From Sphingorhabdus sp. EL138 (lineage in GTDB: Bacteria > Pseudomonadota > Alphaproteobacteria > Sphingomonadales > Sphingomonadaceae): a stretch of DNA of 64,000 nt. This document shows, piece by piece, positions 16,721 to 25,890 of this stretch. Under the pieces are notes generated by a model. The model did not search any database, was not told where the DNA came from, and saw only the letters and a program-made list of their open reading frames with translations. The position numbers were made by a program, and so were the translations under genes. Within the stretch, counting starts at the first letter, position 1, and every line of letters begins with the position of its first letter. The stretch is taken from the NCBI RefSeq assembly GCF_945890115.1, contig NZ_CAMDCK010000003.1:86096-150095 (forward strand), read 5' to 3'.

Positions 16721-19456
16721 ATGGAAACTCCACTAGCCTTTCCTGCGCTCCATGCAAGCCATGCCGGTATTTGGATGGGCAACAGCGACGGGCATCTGCA
16801 AACCATAAGCAAAGGCGAGGCGGCGGGCCGCGCGGCGGAAACGCCGATGGTCATGCTGAATGCGCCCTTGGTCGCACAAAGGCTTGGCTATCCCGATTTG
16901 TCAGGGCTAGACCTTCTGGAGCTATATGCCTTTGTCTATCCGGCGCGCTTTGCCGTGCCGACGCCGAAGGGACTGGCGAAGACCTTAGACTTGCCAGCGC
17001 CCGCAACAGACCAAGAGGTTCCGTTGTTCTTACTGCGCGCCACGCGCAAGTTGCTGTCGGTGCTCGGCGACCCAGATTGGGCCGAACGCGAAGGCGCGTG
17101 GGATTCGGCGCAAGCGTTGATGCGGCTGCGTTGGCCATGGGCCAATCTGGTGCTGGCCGCACTCAAAAAGCCCGAGCGCCCTGAACGCTGGCTGTTCAGC
17201 CGCTTGCCCGAATGGGAGGAAGCCGCACCGCGCACCCCGCCCCGCGTCGTGACGTTACAGGCCGATGCCGTGCAAGAACGCTTGGCATCTTTGGTCGGCG
17301 GCTCTGCAGAAACGCGGCAGGGCCAGCGCGATTTTGCGCAAGCGGCGGCGGACATTTTCGCGCCGCGCAAGGGCAAGGGCGAACCGCATATGCTGCTGGC
17401 GGAGGCTGGCACGGGTATTGGCAAGACGCTGGGTTATCTGGCCCCTGCCAGCCTGTGGGCGACCGCCGCCGATGGCACAGTGTGGATTTCCACCTTTACC
17501 AAGGCGCTGCAACGGCAATTGGTGCGCGAGGCAAAGCGCATTTACCCCGAACATGCAACATTCAAATCCAAGGTCGTGGTCCGCAAGGGGCGCGAAAATT
17601 ATCTGTGCCTTCTGAATCTGGAGGATGCCTTGCAAGGCGGCTTTGCCGGACGTGCGGCCATCCTTGCGCATTTGGTCGCGCGCTGGGCGGCTTATTCGCA
17701 TGATGGTGATATGATCGGCGGCGATTTGCCCGGCTGGTTGCCGACCTTGTTCCGGCGCAATGGCTCTACCGCTTTGACCGACCGGCGCGGCGAATGCATT
17801 TATGCCGGATGCCCGCATTATAAAAAATGCTTCATTGAACGCGCTGCGCGGTCGTCGGTGCAGGCCGAACTCGTTATCGCCAATCACGCTTTGATGATGG
17901 TCAACGCCGCGCGCGGACGGGACGAACAGAACCGGCCAAGCCGGATCATTTTTGATGAAGGTCATCATCTGTTTGATGCCGCTGATTCCATGTTTGCCGC
18001 CGCGCTGACGGGTCAAGAAACGATTGAGTTGCGCCGCTGGGTCATTGGTCCCGAAGGCAAAGCGCGCGGGCGGCGGCGCGGGCTTTCGGCGCGGCTGGCC
18101 GATGTTGCGTCTTATGATGAAGAGGGCGGCTTGGCCATTGAAATGGCGCGCGTCGCTGCTGAGGCTTTGCCCGGCGACGGATGGCTTGCGCGTTTGGCCG
18201 AGGGCATGCCGTCCGGGCCAATCGAACGATTATTGGCCGCGATCCGCGCGATGGTATTTGCCCGCGACGAAAGCAATGCGACCGAAAGCGGCTATGGGCT
18301 GGAGACCGAGCTTGCCGACCCTGACCCGCGCGTCATTGACGCCGCCGCCGATGCCGCAACCGCCCTAGAAGCTCTGGCAAGGCCGCTGACGGTGCTGGGG
18401 CAGCGATTGGAGGCGATGATAGCCGACCCGCCCGATTGGCTCGATGGCAGCGCCCGTGCACGCGTGGAAGGGGCAACCGCAGGCCTAAGCTGGCGCATCG
18501 ACACATTGCGCGCCTGGATATCGATGTTGGCGCGCGCCGTTGGCCCTGTTGACCCCGAATATGTCGACTGGCTGGCGATTGACCGGTTTGAAGGGCGCGA
18601 AATGGATATTGGCATGCACCGCCGATGGCTCGACCCCATGAAACCCGTGGCGGAAATCGTGCTGAAGCCAAGCCATGGCGTGCTGGCCACCTCAGCAACC
18701 TTGCGCAGTGGCGGCGACTGGCAAAATGCCGAGGCGCGGACCGGGGCAAGTCATCTGGATAAGCCAGCGACGCATTTTTCGGCGATCAGCCCGTTTGACT
18801 ATAAAGCGCAGGCCGAAGTCCTGATCGTCACCGACATTAAAAAGGGCGATGCGGCCGCCTTGGCCGGGGCTTATGCCGCGTTGATCACCGCGTCCGGCGG
18901 CGGCGTGCTCGGCCTATTTACCGCGATACGGCGCTTGCGTTCTACTTATGCGCGCATCGCCGACCGCTTGGCCCGCGACGGTCTGCCTTTATATGCGCAA
19001 CATGTGGACCCCATTGATACCGGAACACTGGTCGACATATTCCGCGATGACCCCCATGCAAGCTTGCTTGGCACCGACGCCCTGCGCGACGGGGTGGACG
19101 TTCCTGGCCATTCGCTGCGGATGGTGGTCATGGAGCAAATTCCGTGGCCCCGCCCTGACATATTACACCGCGCGCGGCGTTTGAAACATGGCGGTATGGA
19201 ATATGATGACCGCATCATCCGCGCAAAAATGGCGCAGGCCTTTGGCCGCCTGATCCGCAGCGCCAAGGACAAAGGCCATTTTGTGCTGCTGTCATCGGCG
19301 GTACCAAGCCGGCTGCTGTCCGCATTCCCGCCGGGCACACCCATTCGCCGGGTGACGTTGGAGGAAGCGGTGAATTCTGTGAAATCAGGTCTTTCGTCTG
19401 ACACAAATTTACGGCAGGACACAATAGACACGTTGGAAGCGAGCAACCCGATTTGA
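16721..19456 (+). CDS. DinG/XPD-like Fe-S ATP-dependent DNA helicase
   Basis: A 911-residue superfamily 2 helicase of the DinG/Rad3/XPD group, which unwinds DNA or R-loops in a 5'-3' direction. The Q-like motif RQGQRDF precedes Walker A EAGTGIGKT (residues 228-236). The DEAH-box equivalent is DEGH at 412. Four cysteines, C296, C359, C364 and C370 (in CIYAGCPHYKKC), are spaced to hold a 4Fe-4S cluster. The C-terminal helicase motif (AQAFGRLIRSAKDKGHFVLL) is intact. An N-terminal extension of about 200 residues precedes the core. The ATG at 16721 follows CAGGG. A near-consensus LexA box overlaps the promoter region. The next gene overlaps as TTGA. Confidence 0.9.
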   Translation: METPLAFPALHASHAGIWMGNSDGHLQTISKGEAAGRAAETPMVMLNAPLVAQRLGYPDLSGLDLLELYAFVYPARFAVPTPKGLAKTLDLPAPATDQEVPLFLLRATRKLLSVLGDPDWAEREGAWDSAQALMRLRWPWANLVLAALKKPERPERWLFSRLPEWEEAAPRTPPRVVTLQADAVQERLASLVGGSAETRQGQRDFAQAAADIFAPRKGKGEPHMLLAEAGTGIGKTLGYLAPASLWATAADGTVWISTFTKALQRQLVREAKRIYPEHATFKSKVVVRKGRENYLCLLNLEDALQGGFAGRAAILAHLVARWAAYSHDGDMIGGDLPGWLPTLFRRNGSTALTDRRGECIYAGCPHYKKCFIERAARSSVQAELVIANHALMMVNAARGRDEQNRPSRIIFDEGHHLFDAADSMFAAALTGQETIELRRWVIGPEGKARGRRRGLSARLADVASYDEEGGLAIEMARVAAEALPGDGWLARLAEGMPSGPIERLLAAIRAMVFARDESNATESGYGLETELADPDPRVIDAAADAATALEALARPLTVLGQRLEAMIADPPDWLDGSARARVEGATAGLSWRIDTLRAWISMLARAVGPVDPEYVDWLAIDRFEGREMDIGMHRRWLDPMKPVAEIVLKPSHGVLATSATLRSGGDWQNAEARTGASHLDKPATHFSAISPFDYKAQAEVLIVTDIKKGDAAALAGAYAALITASGGGVLGLFTAIRRLRSTYARIADRLARDGLPLYAQHVDPIDTGTLVDIFRDDPHASLLGTDALRDGVDVPGHSLRMVVMEQIPWPRPDILHRARRLKHGGMEYDDRIIRAKMAQAFGRLIRSAKDKGHFVLLSSAVPSRLLSAFPPGTPIRRVTLEEAVNSVKSGLSSDTNLRQDTIDTLEASNPI

Positions 19457-19998
19457 CCTTCACCCTTACCTTGTTCCGCCATGCCAAATCGAGTTGGGAT
19501 GACGCCGTCCCGCGCGACTTTGACCGTCCGCTTAATAAGCGCGGCGAAAGGGCGGCGATCACCATGGGCGTCTGGGTAAAACGCAATGGTTTGACCTTTG
19601 ACCATGTGGTTGCAAGTCCCGCCGTGCGCGTGATTGATACCATTGATCAATTTGTAAAGGGCACCGGCGGACGCATGGAGCCCAATTGGGACCGCCGTAT
19701 TTATCTGGCGTCCTCTGCGACGTTGATGGACGTGCTGCGCGATCAGGCCGACGAACATAAAAATCTTTTGATGGTCGGGCATAATCCGGGGCTAGAGGAT
19801 CTTGTGTTCGACATTTGCCCCGATGATGGCAGTTCCCCTTTACGCGATTTGGTGTGGGAGAAATATCCCACAGCCGCCATTGCGCGGTTGGCGTTGAACA
19901 TCACGCGTTGGGCCGATGTTGATCGCAAATGTGGGCAGCTCACGCACTTCATCCGGCCCCGTGATCTCGACCCCGAACTCGGACCCGAGGACGAATGA
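19453..19998 (+). CDS. SixA-type histidine phosphatase
   Basis: A 181-residue histidine-phosphatase-superfamily protein resembling SixA, which dephosphorylates phosphohistidine proteins. The N-terminal LFRHAKSSWDD carries the catalytic R-H pair (H10), and RPLNKRGERAA and VGHNPGLEDL carry the supporting residues. It starts with TTG, overlapping the helicase stop (TTGA), and its own stop overlaps the next gene as ATGA, so three genes are translationally chained. SixA acts on ArcB in E. coli; the partner here is unknown, though ptsP of the nitrogen PTS lies elsewhere in the window. Confidence 0.85.
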   Translation: MTFTLTLFRHAKSSWDDAVPRDFDRPLNKRGERAAITMGVWVKRNGLTFDHVVASPAVRVIDTIDQFVKGTGGRMEPNWDRRIYLASSATLMDVLRDQADEHKNLLMVGHNPGLEDLVFDICPDDGSSPLRDLVWEKYPTAAIARLALNITRWADVDRKCGQLTHFIRPRDLDPELGPEDE

Positions 19999-20516
19999 CA
20001 CCCATTTTGTGGCGCACGGCCGATGCCGGTGATGCCGAAGCGCTCGCGTATTTGGGTGCGGCGACTTTCATGACAACTTTCGCCTTTGACCATCCCGGCC
20101 AAGCGATGATGGAACATCTGCGGCACGCACATAGCGCCGAATATTATGCTTCCGCGCTCCGCGATCCGGCTTATGATATCTTGCTGGGCGAAACCCCGCT
20201 TGGCGCGCCTGTCGGCTATGCCATGGTCACGCCGCCGTCCCATCCTGCGTTGCAGCAAGATGGCGACATCGAACTGAAACGCATCTATTTGCTGGCACCT
20301 TGGCAAGGCAGTGGTAACGGCAAAGACCTGTTAGAGCGGGTTTTTGCAGTGGCCGAAAAACGCCTGGCACAACGCCTATTGCTGTCCGTCTACGAAAAAA
20401 ATGTCCGCGCCATTGGCTTTTACGAACGGGCCGGCTTTGCGGCGATTGGTGAAACGGTCTTCATGGTCGGCCCAGTGCCATTCCGCGACTTGGTCTACGC
20501 CCAGAATATGGATTAG
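19995..20516 (+). CDS. GNAT family N-acetyltransferase
   Basis: A 173-residue acetyltransferase. The GNAT core is visible: [25 protein letters not shown] (strand 4 and the acetyl-CoA pyrophosphate loop Q-G-S-G-N-G-K) and [23 protein letters not shown] (the C-terminal strand pair). The ATG overlaps the preceding stop as ATGA. Its TAG stop (20514-20516) overlaps the TAA stop of the convergent merR gene (20513-20515), leaving no room for a terminator between them. Substrate unknown. Confidence 0.85.
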   Translation: MTPILWRTADAGDAEALAYLGAATFMTTFAFDHPGQAMMEHLRHAHSAEYYASALRDPAYDILLGETPLGAPVGYAMVTPPSHPALQQDGDIELKRIYLLAPWQGSGNGKDLLERVFAVAEKRLAQRLLLSVYEKNVRAIGFYERAGFAAIGETVFMVGPVPFRDLVYAQNMD

Positions 20517-20878
20517 GCCGCCGCCAAAGCAGACGCCAGTCGGTCGCGCACCGCCTGCAAAGGGCCAAAGTCAAACGCCGCAACGGGCGATTGCATGGGC
20601 GCTGGCGTAGGTGCCTGCGCAGGCGCCGGCTGTGCCCCGCCTTCCGTCAGAAAACGGCGCGCGCCCTTCACGGTATAGCCTTCTTCATATAATAAGCGGT
20701 GGATGCTGAGCAGCAGGGCCACATCTTCGGGGCGATATAGCCGCCGGCCACCCGCCCGCGTAAGCGGCTTCAACATGGGAAATTGTTCTTCCCAATAACG
20801 CAATACATGGGTGCGAACGCCCAAAGCCTCTGCCATTTCACCAATATTACGGAAGGCATCGGCCGATTTTTCACGCAT
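20513..20878 (-). CDS. MerR family transcriptional regulator
   Basis: A 121-residue regulator with an N-terminal MerR winged helix ([26 protein letters not shown]...[11 protein letters not shown], about residues 9-60), then a short linker helix and a Pro/Ala-rich tail. It lacks the effector cysteines of the metal sensors. It lies 5 bp downstream of ihfA on the same strand; an ihfA-merR pair next to plsX-fabH is a common alphaproteobacterial arrangement. Target genes are unknown. It may be read through from the rpmF-plsX-fabH-ihfA cluster. Confidence 0.88.
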   Translation of the reverse strand: MREKSADAFRNIGEMAEALGVRTHVLRYWEEQFPMLKPLTRAGGRRLYRPEDVALLLSIHRLLYEEGYTVKGARRFLTEGGAQPAPAQAPTPAPMQSPVAAFDFGPLQAVRDRLASALAAA

Positions 20879-20883
20879 GAAAG

Positions 20884-21174
20884 TTATTTAACCTTTTGAC
20901 GCATGCCTTGGCTTGCACGGAATGTAAGAACCCGGCGCGGCGTGATTGGCACTTCCACACCCGTTTTCGGGTTGCGTCCGATACGCTCGGATTTGTCCCG
21001 AAGAACAAAGGTGCCAAAACCAGAAATTTTGACATTGTCACCATTCAGTAAAGCAGTGGTCATATGGTTAAGTATTGATTCGACCATCGCGGCGGCGTCC
21101 GCGCGCGACAAACCGATTTGACGGTTAAGCATCTCGGCCAAATCGGCACGTGTTAATGTTCCTGCTTCAGCCAT
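20884..21174 (-). CDS. ihfA: Integration host factor subunit alpha
   Basis: A 96-residue HU/IHF-type DNA-bending protein. The family signature is [21 protein letters not shown] with the intercalating proline region [19 protein letters not shown]. Positioned after fabH and before merR, and the sequence groups with IHF alpha rather than HU. Partners with IHF beta, which is not in this window. It is 86 bp from fabH, an AT-rich gap that may hold its own promoter. Confidence 0.94.
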   Translation of the reverse strand: MAEAGTLTRADLAEMLNRQIGLSRADAAAMVESILNHMTTALLNGDNVKISGFGTFVLRDKSERIGRNPKTGVEVPITPRRVLTFRASQGMRQKVK

Positions 21175-21260
21175 ATTCGTCTCCGGACCTCGACTTGTAT
21201 TGGTAAAATAAGACCATACATTAGAATTTCAATTTGTAAAATAGTGATGTTATCGGAAAT

Positions 21261-22229
21261 CTACATCCGTATGATGGATGCGCCCCAGGTGAATCCACCA
21301 CCCATTGCTTCCAAAACAACAATGTCCCCTATTTTGATCCGGCCATCGCGCACCGCGACATCTAAGGCCAATGGAACCGACGCTGCCGATGTATTTGCAT
21401 GCTGATCAACGGTGAGGACAACTTTGCTGGGATCGAGCGCCAGCTTCTTGGCCGTTGCCTCAATAATCCGGGCATTTGCCTGATGCGGAACGACCCAATC
21501 GATATCGGCTGGCGTCAATTCTGTCGCGGCCAGCACCTCATGCAATACATTGGTGAGATTGGTCACGGCATGGCGGAACACCTCGCGTCCCTTCATCCGC
21601 AATTTGCCGACGGTGCCCGTCGTGGATGGACCGCCATCGACATATAATAATGCATTATGTTGGCCATCGGCATGCAATTTGGTCGCCAGCGCGCCGCGCG
21701 TTCCCACTTCGCCTGACAACACAACCGCGCCAGCGCCGTCGCCAAATAATACGCAAGTCGTGCGGTCTTCCCAGTCCAATATGCGGCTAAAGGTTTCGGC
21801 CCCGATGACCAATGCATTATGGGCGGACCCTGCGCGGATCATGCTTTCCGCGACGGAAAAGGCATAGAGGAAGCCCGAGCACACCGCTGCCACATCAAAG
21901 GCAACGCCGCCATTGCAGCCAAGCGCATGTTGCACAATGGTGGCAGAAGCAGGAAATGTCTGGTCGGGCGTTGCGGTCGCCAAAATGATCAGATCAATGT
22001 CACAGGCCGACATGCCAGCCGCGTCCAGCGCCCGGCGCGATGCTTCGATTGCGAGGCTGGAGGTTGTTTCATCAGGCTCGGCAATGTGCCGGAACTTTAT
22101 ACCTGTCCGCTCGGTAATCCATTCGTCGGTCGTATCGACCTTATTGGCCAGATCTGCGTTCGACACGCGGTTGCGTGGAAGCGCCGACCCAGTGCCCTTG
22201 ATAACGGCACGAAGAGCGACTTCGGTCAC
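21261..22229 (-). CDS. fabH: Beta-ketoacyl-ACP synthase III
   Basis: A 322-residue KAS III that starts fatty acid synthesis by condensing acetyl-CoA with malonyl-ACP. The catalytic triad is C117 (AAVCSGF), H249 (VPHQANARI) and N279 (HANTSAAS). Length fits the family. The start is a GTG at 22229, overlapping the plsX stop as GTGA, which argues for coupled translation. It works downstream of AccBC, also in this window. Confidence 0.96.
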   Translation of the reverse strand: MTEVALRAVIKGTGSALPRNRVSNADLANKVDTTDEWITERTGIKFRHIAEPDETTSSLAIEASRRALDAAGMSACDIDLIILATATPDQTFPASATIVQHALGCNGGVAFDVAAVCSGFLYAFSVAESMIRAGSAHNALVIGAETFSRILDWEDRTTCVLFGDGAGAVVLSGEVGTRGALATKLHADGQHNALLYVDGGPSTTGTVGKLRMKGREVFRHAVTNLTNVLHEVLAATELTPADIDWVVPHQANARIIEATAKKLALDPSKVVLTVDQHANTSAASVPLALDVAVRDGRIKIGDIVVLEAMGGGFTWGASIIRM

Positions 22230-23251
22230 GCGGCCTGTATCCGCGCAAGATCTTGCGTGATGCGCGCCGTGATATCTTCTTCAACCAATCTGGCAGCCAC
22301 CTCGACGGCATGGGCCACGCCCTTGATGTTGGCGCTGCCATGGCTTTTGACGACCACACCATTCAACCCCAGGAACACCGCGCCATTATGATTATTGGGG
22401 TCAAGATGATGCCGCAGCAATTCGGTGGCGGGACGCGAAACCAGAAATCCGAATTTCGAACGGATGGAGCTGGTGAACGCCCGGCGCAAAAGATCGGTTA
22501 CGAAACGGGCCGTGCCTTCGATCGATTTCAACGCGATGTTGCCCGTGAAACCATCGCAGACCACAACATCGCATTCGCCGCGGTTAATCTTGTCGGCCTC
22601 AACAAAGCCTTGAAAATCCATATGCAGGGCGGTTGCATCGCGTAAATGCTGCGCCGCGTCCCGCAGTTGATCGGTGCCCTTCATTTCCTCGGTACCGATA
22701 TTCAACAAGCGGACACGCGGGCGGTCAAAGCCGAAGATGATACGCGAATAGGCCGCACCCATGATGGCAAACTGGACAAGGTTTTTCGCCTCACACTCGG
22801 TGTTTGCGCCCAAATCGAGCATCACCACATCTGTGTCTTCAAGCGTTGGCAGCAAGGCGGAAAGTGCTGGCCGGTCGATGCCGGGCATCGTGCGCAGGGC
22901 AAGTTTGGCGGTGGCCATTAAGGCGCCGGTATTGCCGCCGCTCACGGCGGCGCTGGCATGGCCAGACTTCACGGCATTGATGGCCATGCCCATGGAACTG
23001 GTCTTGGCCTTGCGCAAGGCGGCGCTAACCTTGTCATCGGCGGTAATGACAATATCGCTATGCAGGATTTCGGAGGCAGCGCGCAGATTGGGATGCTTAA
23101 CAAGCGCAGATTTAATCTGCGTTTCGTCACCTACCAATAAGAATTGGAAGTTTGCATGCCGGTGCCGTGCCAAAGCCGCGCCTGCGACCATCACCGCGAC
23201 GCCTTCATCGCCGCCCATCGCGTCAATGGCGATACGCGGTTTCATCGACAC
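22226..23251 (-). CDS. plsX: Phosphate acyltransferase PlsX
   Basis: A 341-residue enzyme that turns acyl-ACP into acyl-phosphate for phospholipid synthesis. The start block [11 protein letters not shown], the central [12 protein letters not shown] and the late [13 protein letters not shown] are diagnostic. AAGGAGAA lies 8 nt before a GTG at 23251; an ATG two codons later is the alternative. It follows rpmF by 22 bp and overlaps fabH, forming the standard rpmF-plsX-fabH cluster on the minus strand. Confidence 0.96.
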   Translation of the reverse strand: MSMKPRIAIDAMGGDEGVAVMVAGAALARHRHANFQFLLVGDETQIKSALVKHPNLRAASEILHSDIVITADDKVSAALRKAKTSSMGMAINAVKSGHASAAVSGGNTGALMATAKLALRTMPGIDRPALSALLPTLEDTDVVMLDLGANTECEAKNLVQFAIMGAAYSRIIFGFDRPRVRLLNIGTEEMKGTDQLRDAAQHLRDATALHMDFQGFVEADKINRGECDVVVCDGFTGNIALKSIEGTARFVTDLLRRAFTSSIRSKFGFLVSRPATELLRHHLDPNNHNGAVFLGLNGVVVKSHGSANIKGVAHAVEVAARLVEEDITARITQDLARIQAA

Positions 23252-23273
23252 CAGCTATTCTCCTTGAACAGGA

Positions 23274-23450
23274 TTAGGCGACTGCTACCACTTCGCGGCC
23301 ATTATAATGGCCGCACGCATCGCACAGATGATGTGGACGCTTTAGTTCGCCGCAATTGGCGCATTCTTGGTACGCAGCAACCTTAAGCGAATCATGGCTA
23401 CGGCGCATGCCGCGCTTCGAAGGGGATGTTTTTCTTTTGGGGACAGCCAT
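23274..23450 (-). CDS. rpmF: 50S ribosomal protein L32
   Basis: A 58-residue ribosomal protein, [20 protein letters not shown] at its start. It keeps a four-cysteine zinc ribbon: C30-x2-C33 and C43-x2-C46. The strongly basic N-terminus and the ending [11 protein letters not shown] are typical of alphaproteobacterial L32. It is the promoter-proximal gene of the rpmF-plsX-fabH cluster. An ACAGGTG ribosome site precedes the ATG. Confidence 0.96.
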   Translation of the reverse strand: MAVPKRKTSPSKRGMRRSHDSLKVAAYQECANCGELKRPHHLCDACGHYNGREVVAVA

Positions 23451-23780
23451 TTCGGCACCTGTTCCATTTCAAAATCAATAAGTTCTAGGCCATGCTAGGC
23501 GAAAGAGATGGTCGTGGCAAGTAATCGCCAGAATCGGCCTCATTCATCCGCACATGTCTGTGTGAGCGGCGCGATATACTTGTTTTTCGGTGCTTTGCAA
23601 GCCGAGAGATAGCAGTTAGGGTTAGGACCACTTAAATGTACCTTCGTGGTTTGAAGCCATACTGTTCAATGCAAGGCGGCAAGCGCAGGGCTTAGTGGTT
23701 CTAAGTCCAAGCTTGCCAACGCGGCAATGGACAAAATGGGTCAAATCCGAAGGACGTCAGCACAAACTGGGAGAGAATAT
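23451..23780. other. Gene-less gap with an imperfect inverted repeat
   Basis: This divergent gap of 330 bp lies between rpmF (minus) and the MAPEG gene (plus). It holds TAGGGTTAGGACC at 23617-23629. TTAGGACCACTTAA, just inside this copy, has an imperfect reverse complement, CTTAGTGGTTCTAA, near 23691-23704, so about 80-90 bp could fold as a long imperfect hairpin. I see no protein gene or tRNA. Promoters for both flanking genes should lie here but no clear -35/-10 pair could be fixed by eye. Confidence 0.5.
23617..23629 (+). repeat. Dispersed TAGGGTCAGGACC motif, copy 2
   Basis: TAGGGTTAGGACC, one base from the common form, within the rpmF upstream gap and forming part of one arm of an imperfect inverted repeat. 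Confidence 0.5.
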
Positions 23781-24179
23781 ATGTTAAGTTTACCCGTCAC
23801 CCTGACAATAGCCGCAGGGGCCGCATTGGTGAATATCTGGCTGATGATCCGTTGCGGTCAAGCGCGCACCAAGGAGAGCGTCTCGGTTGGCGATGGCGGC
23901 AATGAATTTGTCATCCGCCGGATGCGCGCGCACGCGAACTTCGTGGAAAGCGCGCCGTTCATCTTGATCCTGATTGCCGCACTCGAAGCGACAAGCGGAA
24001 CCAATAATTGGCTTTGGGGCCTTGGCCTCGTCTATATCATCGGGCGTTTCGCCCATGGCCTGGGCATGGATGGCGGAGCACTTGGCAAGGGCCGTATGGT
24101 CGGCACGCTGACCACCATGATTACCTTGCTTGGCCTTGCTGGTTGGGCCTTGTGGAACGTATACGCAGCGGTTCTTTAA
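23781..24179 (+). CDS. MAPEG family membrane protein
   Basis: A 132-residue integral membrane protein of the MAPEG (eicosanoid/glutathione metabolism) family, with four hydrophobic segments. The family core RMRAHANFVESAPFILILIAALE (about residues 41-63) holds the conserved Arg, Asn, Glu and Pro. YIIGRFAHGLGM continues the pattern. The ATG at 23781 follows GGGAGAG by about 6 nt. Bacterial members are often glutathione-dependent transferases or peroxidases; activity here is unproven. Confidence 0.87.
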   Translation: MLSLPVTLTIAAGAALVNIWLMIRCGQARTKESVSVGDGGNEFVIRRMRAHANFVESAPFILILIAALEATSGTNNWLWGLGLVYIIGRFAHGLGMDGGALGKGRMVGTLTTMITLLGLAGWALWNVYAAVL

Positions 24180-24201
24180 CTGAACCCTGTTTACCGAGCC
24201 G

Positions 24202-24891
24202 TTAGGGTCTCGCCCTCAGCACATCGTCTGCGACAAAGGCGTTGTGCTTGCGTTCATAGCCAAATTGGCTGGTTGGGCCATGGCCGGGGATGAAGGTGAC
24301 ATCATCCCCCAATGGCCACAACTTCGTCGTGATCGCGTTGATTAAGTCGGCATGATTGCCGCGTGGGAAATCGGTGCGACCAATCGACCCTTGAAACAGA
24401 ACATCGCCCACAATCGCCAGACGGCTGGGTTGATGATGGAAAATGACATGTCCGGGCGTGTGGCCGGGGCAGTGAATAACATCAAGCGTCAGATTGCCGA
24501 CGGTTACAGTGTCGCCGTCGACCAACCAGCGGTCAGGCTCAAAACTATGCGCCTCCATGCCATAACGCGCGCCGTCATCGTCGAGCTTATCGATCCAGAA
24601 ACGGTCGTCCTCATGCGGGCCTTCAATCTTCAGGCCCAATTCTTGCGCCAGCATCCCTGCTTGCCCGCAATGGTCGAGATGGCCGTGCGTCACCAATAAT
24701 TTTTCCAGCTCGACACCCGTTTGCGCCACCGCAGCCTTTAACTTGTCGAGGTCACCGCCGGGGTCAACCAAAGCGCCCTTGTTCGTTTGCGTGCACCAAA
24801 ACAGCGTGCAATTCTGCTGCAATGGGGTGACGGGAATGATCGCGGCCTTTAACGGCGGGGTCATATTGGGCGTGGATGTAACATCTGACAT
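24202..24891 (-). CDS. MBL-fold metallo-hydrolase (glyoxalase II-like)
   Basis: A 229-residue metallo-beta-lactamase-fold hydrolase. The metal motif THGHLDHCGQ gives H69, H71, D73 and H74; later metal ligands are in HCPGHTPGHVIF and near the C-terminal FIPGHG. The overall pattern matches the GloB2/YcbL group of small hydroxyacylglutathione hydrolases. It lies 40 bp downstream of the S24 repressor on the same strand and could be co-transcribed with it. Substrate not proven. Confidence 0.87.
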   Translation of the reverse strand: MSDVTSTPNMTPPLKAAIIPVTPLQQNCTLFWCTQTNKGALVDPGGDLDKLKAAVAQTGVELEKLLVTHGHLDHCGQAGMLAQELGLKIEGPHEDDRFWIDKLDDDGARYGMEAHSFEPDRWLVDGDTVTVGNLTLDVIHCPGHTPGHVIFHHQPSRLAIVGDVLFQGSIGRTDFPRGNHADLINAITTKLWPLGDDVTFIPGHGPTSQFGYERKHNAFVADDVLRARP

Positions 24892-24931
24892 ATCTATTCA
24901 TGTGCCGCATGCGCGCAGCGGAGGCAAGCCT

Positions 24932-25567
24932 TCAAAGCCGCCGCCCTGCCCAAACAACCCTGCCGATGATGGCGATGGCAGCGCCGTCCACATCTGGCCA
25001 ACCGGGATAGGCAGGATTGTCCGATAACACCGACAAGCGCCCTTTTGGTCGGCTGGCCAGCCGTTTGACCATCAACGCATCCTCCAGCCGGATGACATGA
25101 ATGCCGTCGCGCAACGGCCCCGCCGCCGCACGGTTGTCGACCATGATGTCATCGCCATGGTTCAACGTGGGCGACATCGAATCACCCTCTACCTGAATCA
25201 ATGACAGCTTTGCCGGATCCAACCCCTGCTTCCGCAACCATTTTTCGTCAAAACCGATTTTACCAGCGAGCGTTTCGCTACTCGCAATCGCACCGGCCCC
25301 CGCCGATGCGCCGACCGCAAGCTTGGGAATAAGCCGGATCCCGTTTCTGGTCGCACCCGCGTCCGGCCCACCCAGGACGCTTTCGTCCACACCAAAATAT
25401 CGCGCCAATATCCCGCGCTCCGTCTCTGGCAGTTTTTTGGGGGATCCGCGTTTGATAAATTGTTGAATATAAGTGGGATTACGGCCCACCAGTTTCGATA
25501 GCCCCGCAAAATCTTCAGCATTTTCTGCAATCAAGCGCGCCAAAGCAGCCCTTGGGTCTTCCCCCAT
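24932..25567 (-). CDS. S24 family LexA/CI-like autocleaving repressor
   Basis: A 211-residue repressor. The N-terminal region (about residues 8-60; FAGLSKLVGRNPTYIQQFIKRG) looks like an HTH DNA-binding domain. The C-terminal S24 peptidase domain has the catalytic pair S130 (VEGDSMSPT) and K168 (ALMVKRL). Ala-Gly steps at 89-92 (GASAGAGA) are about 40 residues before the serine, as in LexA self-cleavage. GGAGG precedes the ATG. It diverges from two small genes across 122 bp that contain a TAGGAT-TT-ATCCTA dyad and a consensus SOS box. It is not the canonical LexA in domain style; it more resembles CI-like or stress-type S24 regulators. Confidence 0.88.
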   Translation of the reverse strand: MGEDPRAALARLIAENAEDFAGLSKLVGRNPTYIQQFIKRGSPKKLPETERGILARYFGVDESVLGGPDAGATRNGIRLIPKLAVGASAGAGAIASSETLAGKIGFDEKWLRKQGLDPAKLSLIQVEGDSMSPTLNHGDDIMVDNRAAAGPLRDGIHVIRLEDALMVKRLASRPKGRLSVLSDNPAYPGWPDVDGAAIAIIGRVVWAGRRL

Positions 25568-25606
25568 TTTGATCCCTCCGGTTCGGTTGGAAATTTCCTA
25601 GACTTG

Positions 25607-25620
25607 TAGGATTTATCCTA
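25607..25620. promoter_or_regulatory. TAGGAT-TT-ATCCTA dyad, candidate operator of the S24 repressor
   Basis: A perfect 6+6 dyad with a 2-bp spacer, 40 bp upstream of the S24 repressor ATG and 70 bp upstream of the divergent small gene. A further half-site CCTA lies at 25597-25600. The position suits autorepression of both directions. Confidence 0.5.
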
Positions 25621-25627
25621 ACACCTT

Positions 25628-25642
25628 GTTCTATATTTGTTC
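25628..25642 (+). promoter_or_regulatory. Consensus alphaproteobacterial SOS (LexA) box
   Basis: GTTC (25628-25631), seven bases TATATTT, GTTC (25639-25642): an exact match to GTTC-N7-GTTC, the LexA target in alphaproteobacteria. It lies 47 bp before the ATG at 25690, and the TATATT spacer could itself be the -10 element. Confidence 0.65.
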
Positions 25643-25689
25643 TTACTGATTCGGGCAAGCCAATCCGGGTCGAACGTGGAGGAGACAAC

Positions 25690-25890
25690 ATGCACATCAC
25701 GCGCCTTATTGAGAGATTTCTTCGGGAACAAGACCTGCCACCCACCAAATTTGGGCGCTTGGCGGCTGGGGATCCACGGCTTGTGCTGGATATCCGCATG
25801 GGGCGGGAAATTAGACCCGAAATGGAGACAAAACTGCGGCAGTTCATGTCCAATTATGGCCAACACACCCACGGCAGGAAAGGCATATGA
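25690..25890 (+). CDS. Small HTH-like protein behind an SOS box
   Basis: A 66-residue basic protein with no named family that I recognise. Residues about 15-55 (LPPTKFGRLAAGDPRLVLDIRMGREIRPEMETKLRQF) look like a short helix-turn-helix of the sort seen in small Cro-like proteins. GGAGGAG lies 6 nt before the ATG, a strong ribosome site, so the gene is real and well translated. It sits downstream of a consensus SOS box, divergent from the S24 repressor, and overlaps the next gene as ATGA. It may be a Cro-like antagonist of the S24 protein, but that is inference. Confidence 0.7.
   Translation: MHITRLIERFLREQDLPPTKFGRLAAGDPRLVLDIRMGREIRPEMETKLRQFMSNYGQHTHGRKGI

Noticed and set aside
24932..25567. 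S24 protein as the cell's canonical LexA
   Set aside because: Its N-terminal domain and length resemble CI-like S24 regulators more than the alphaproteobacterial LexA, and an SOS box beside it can serve the divergent genes. Not excluded, only less likely.
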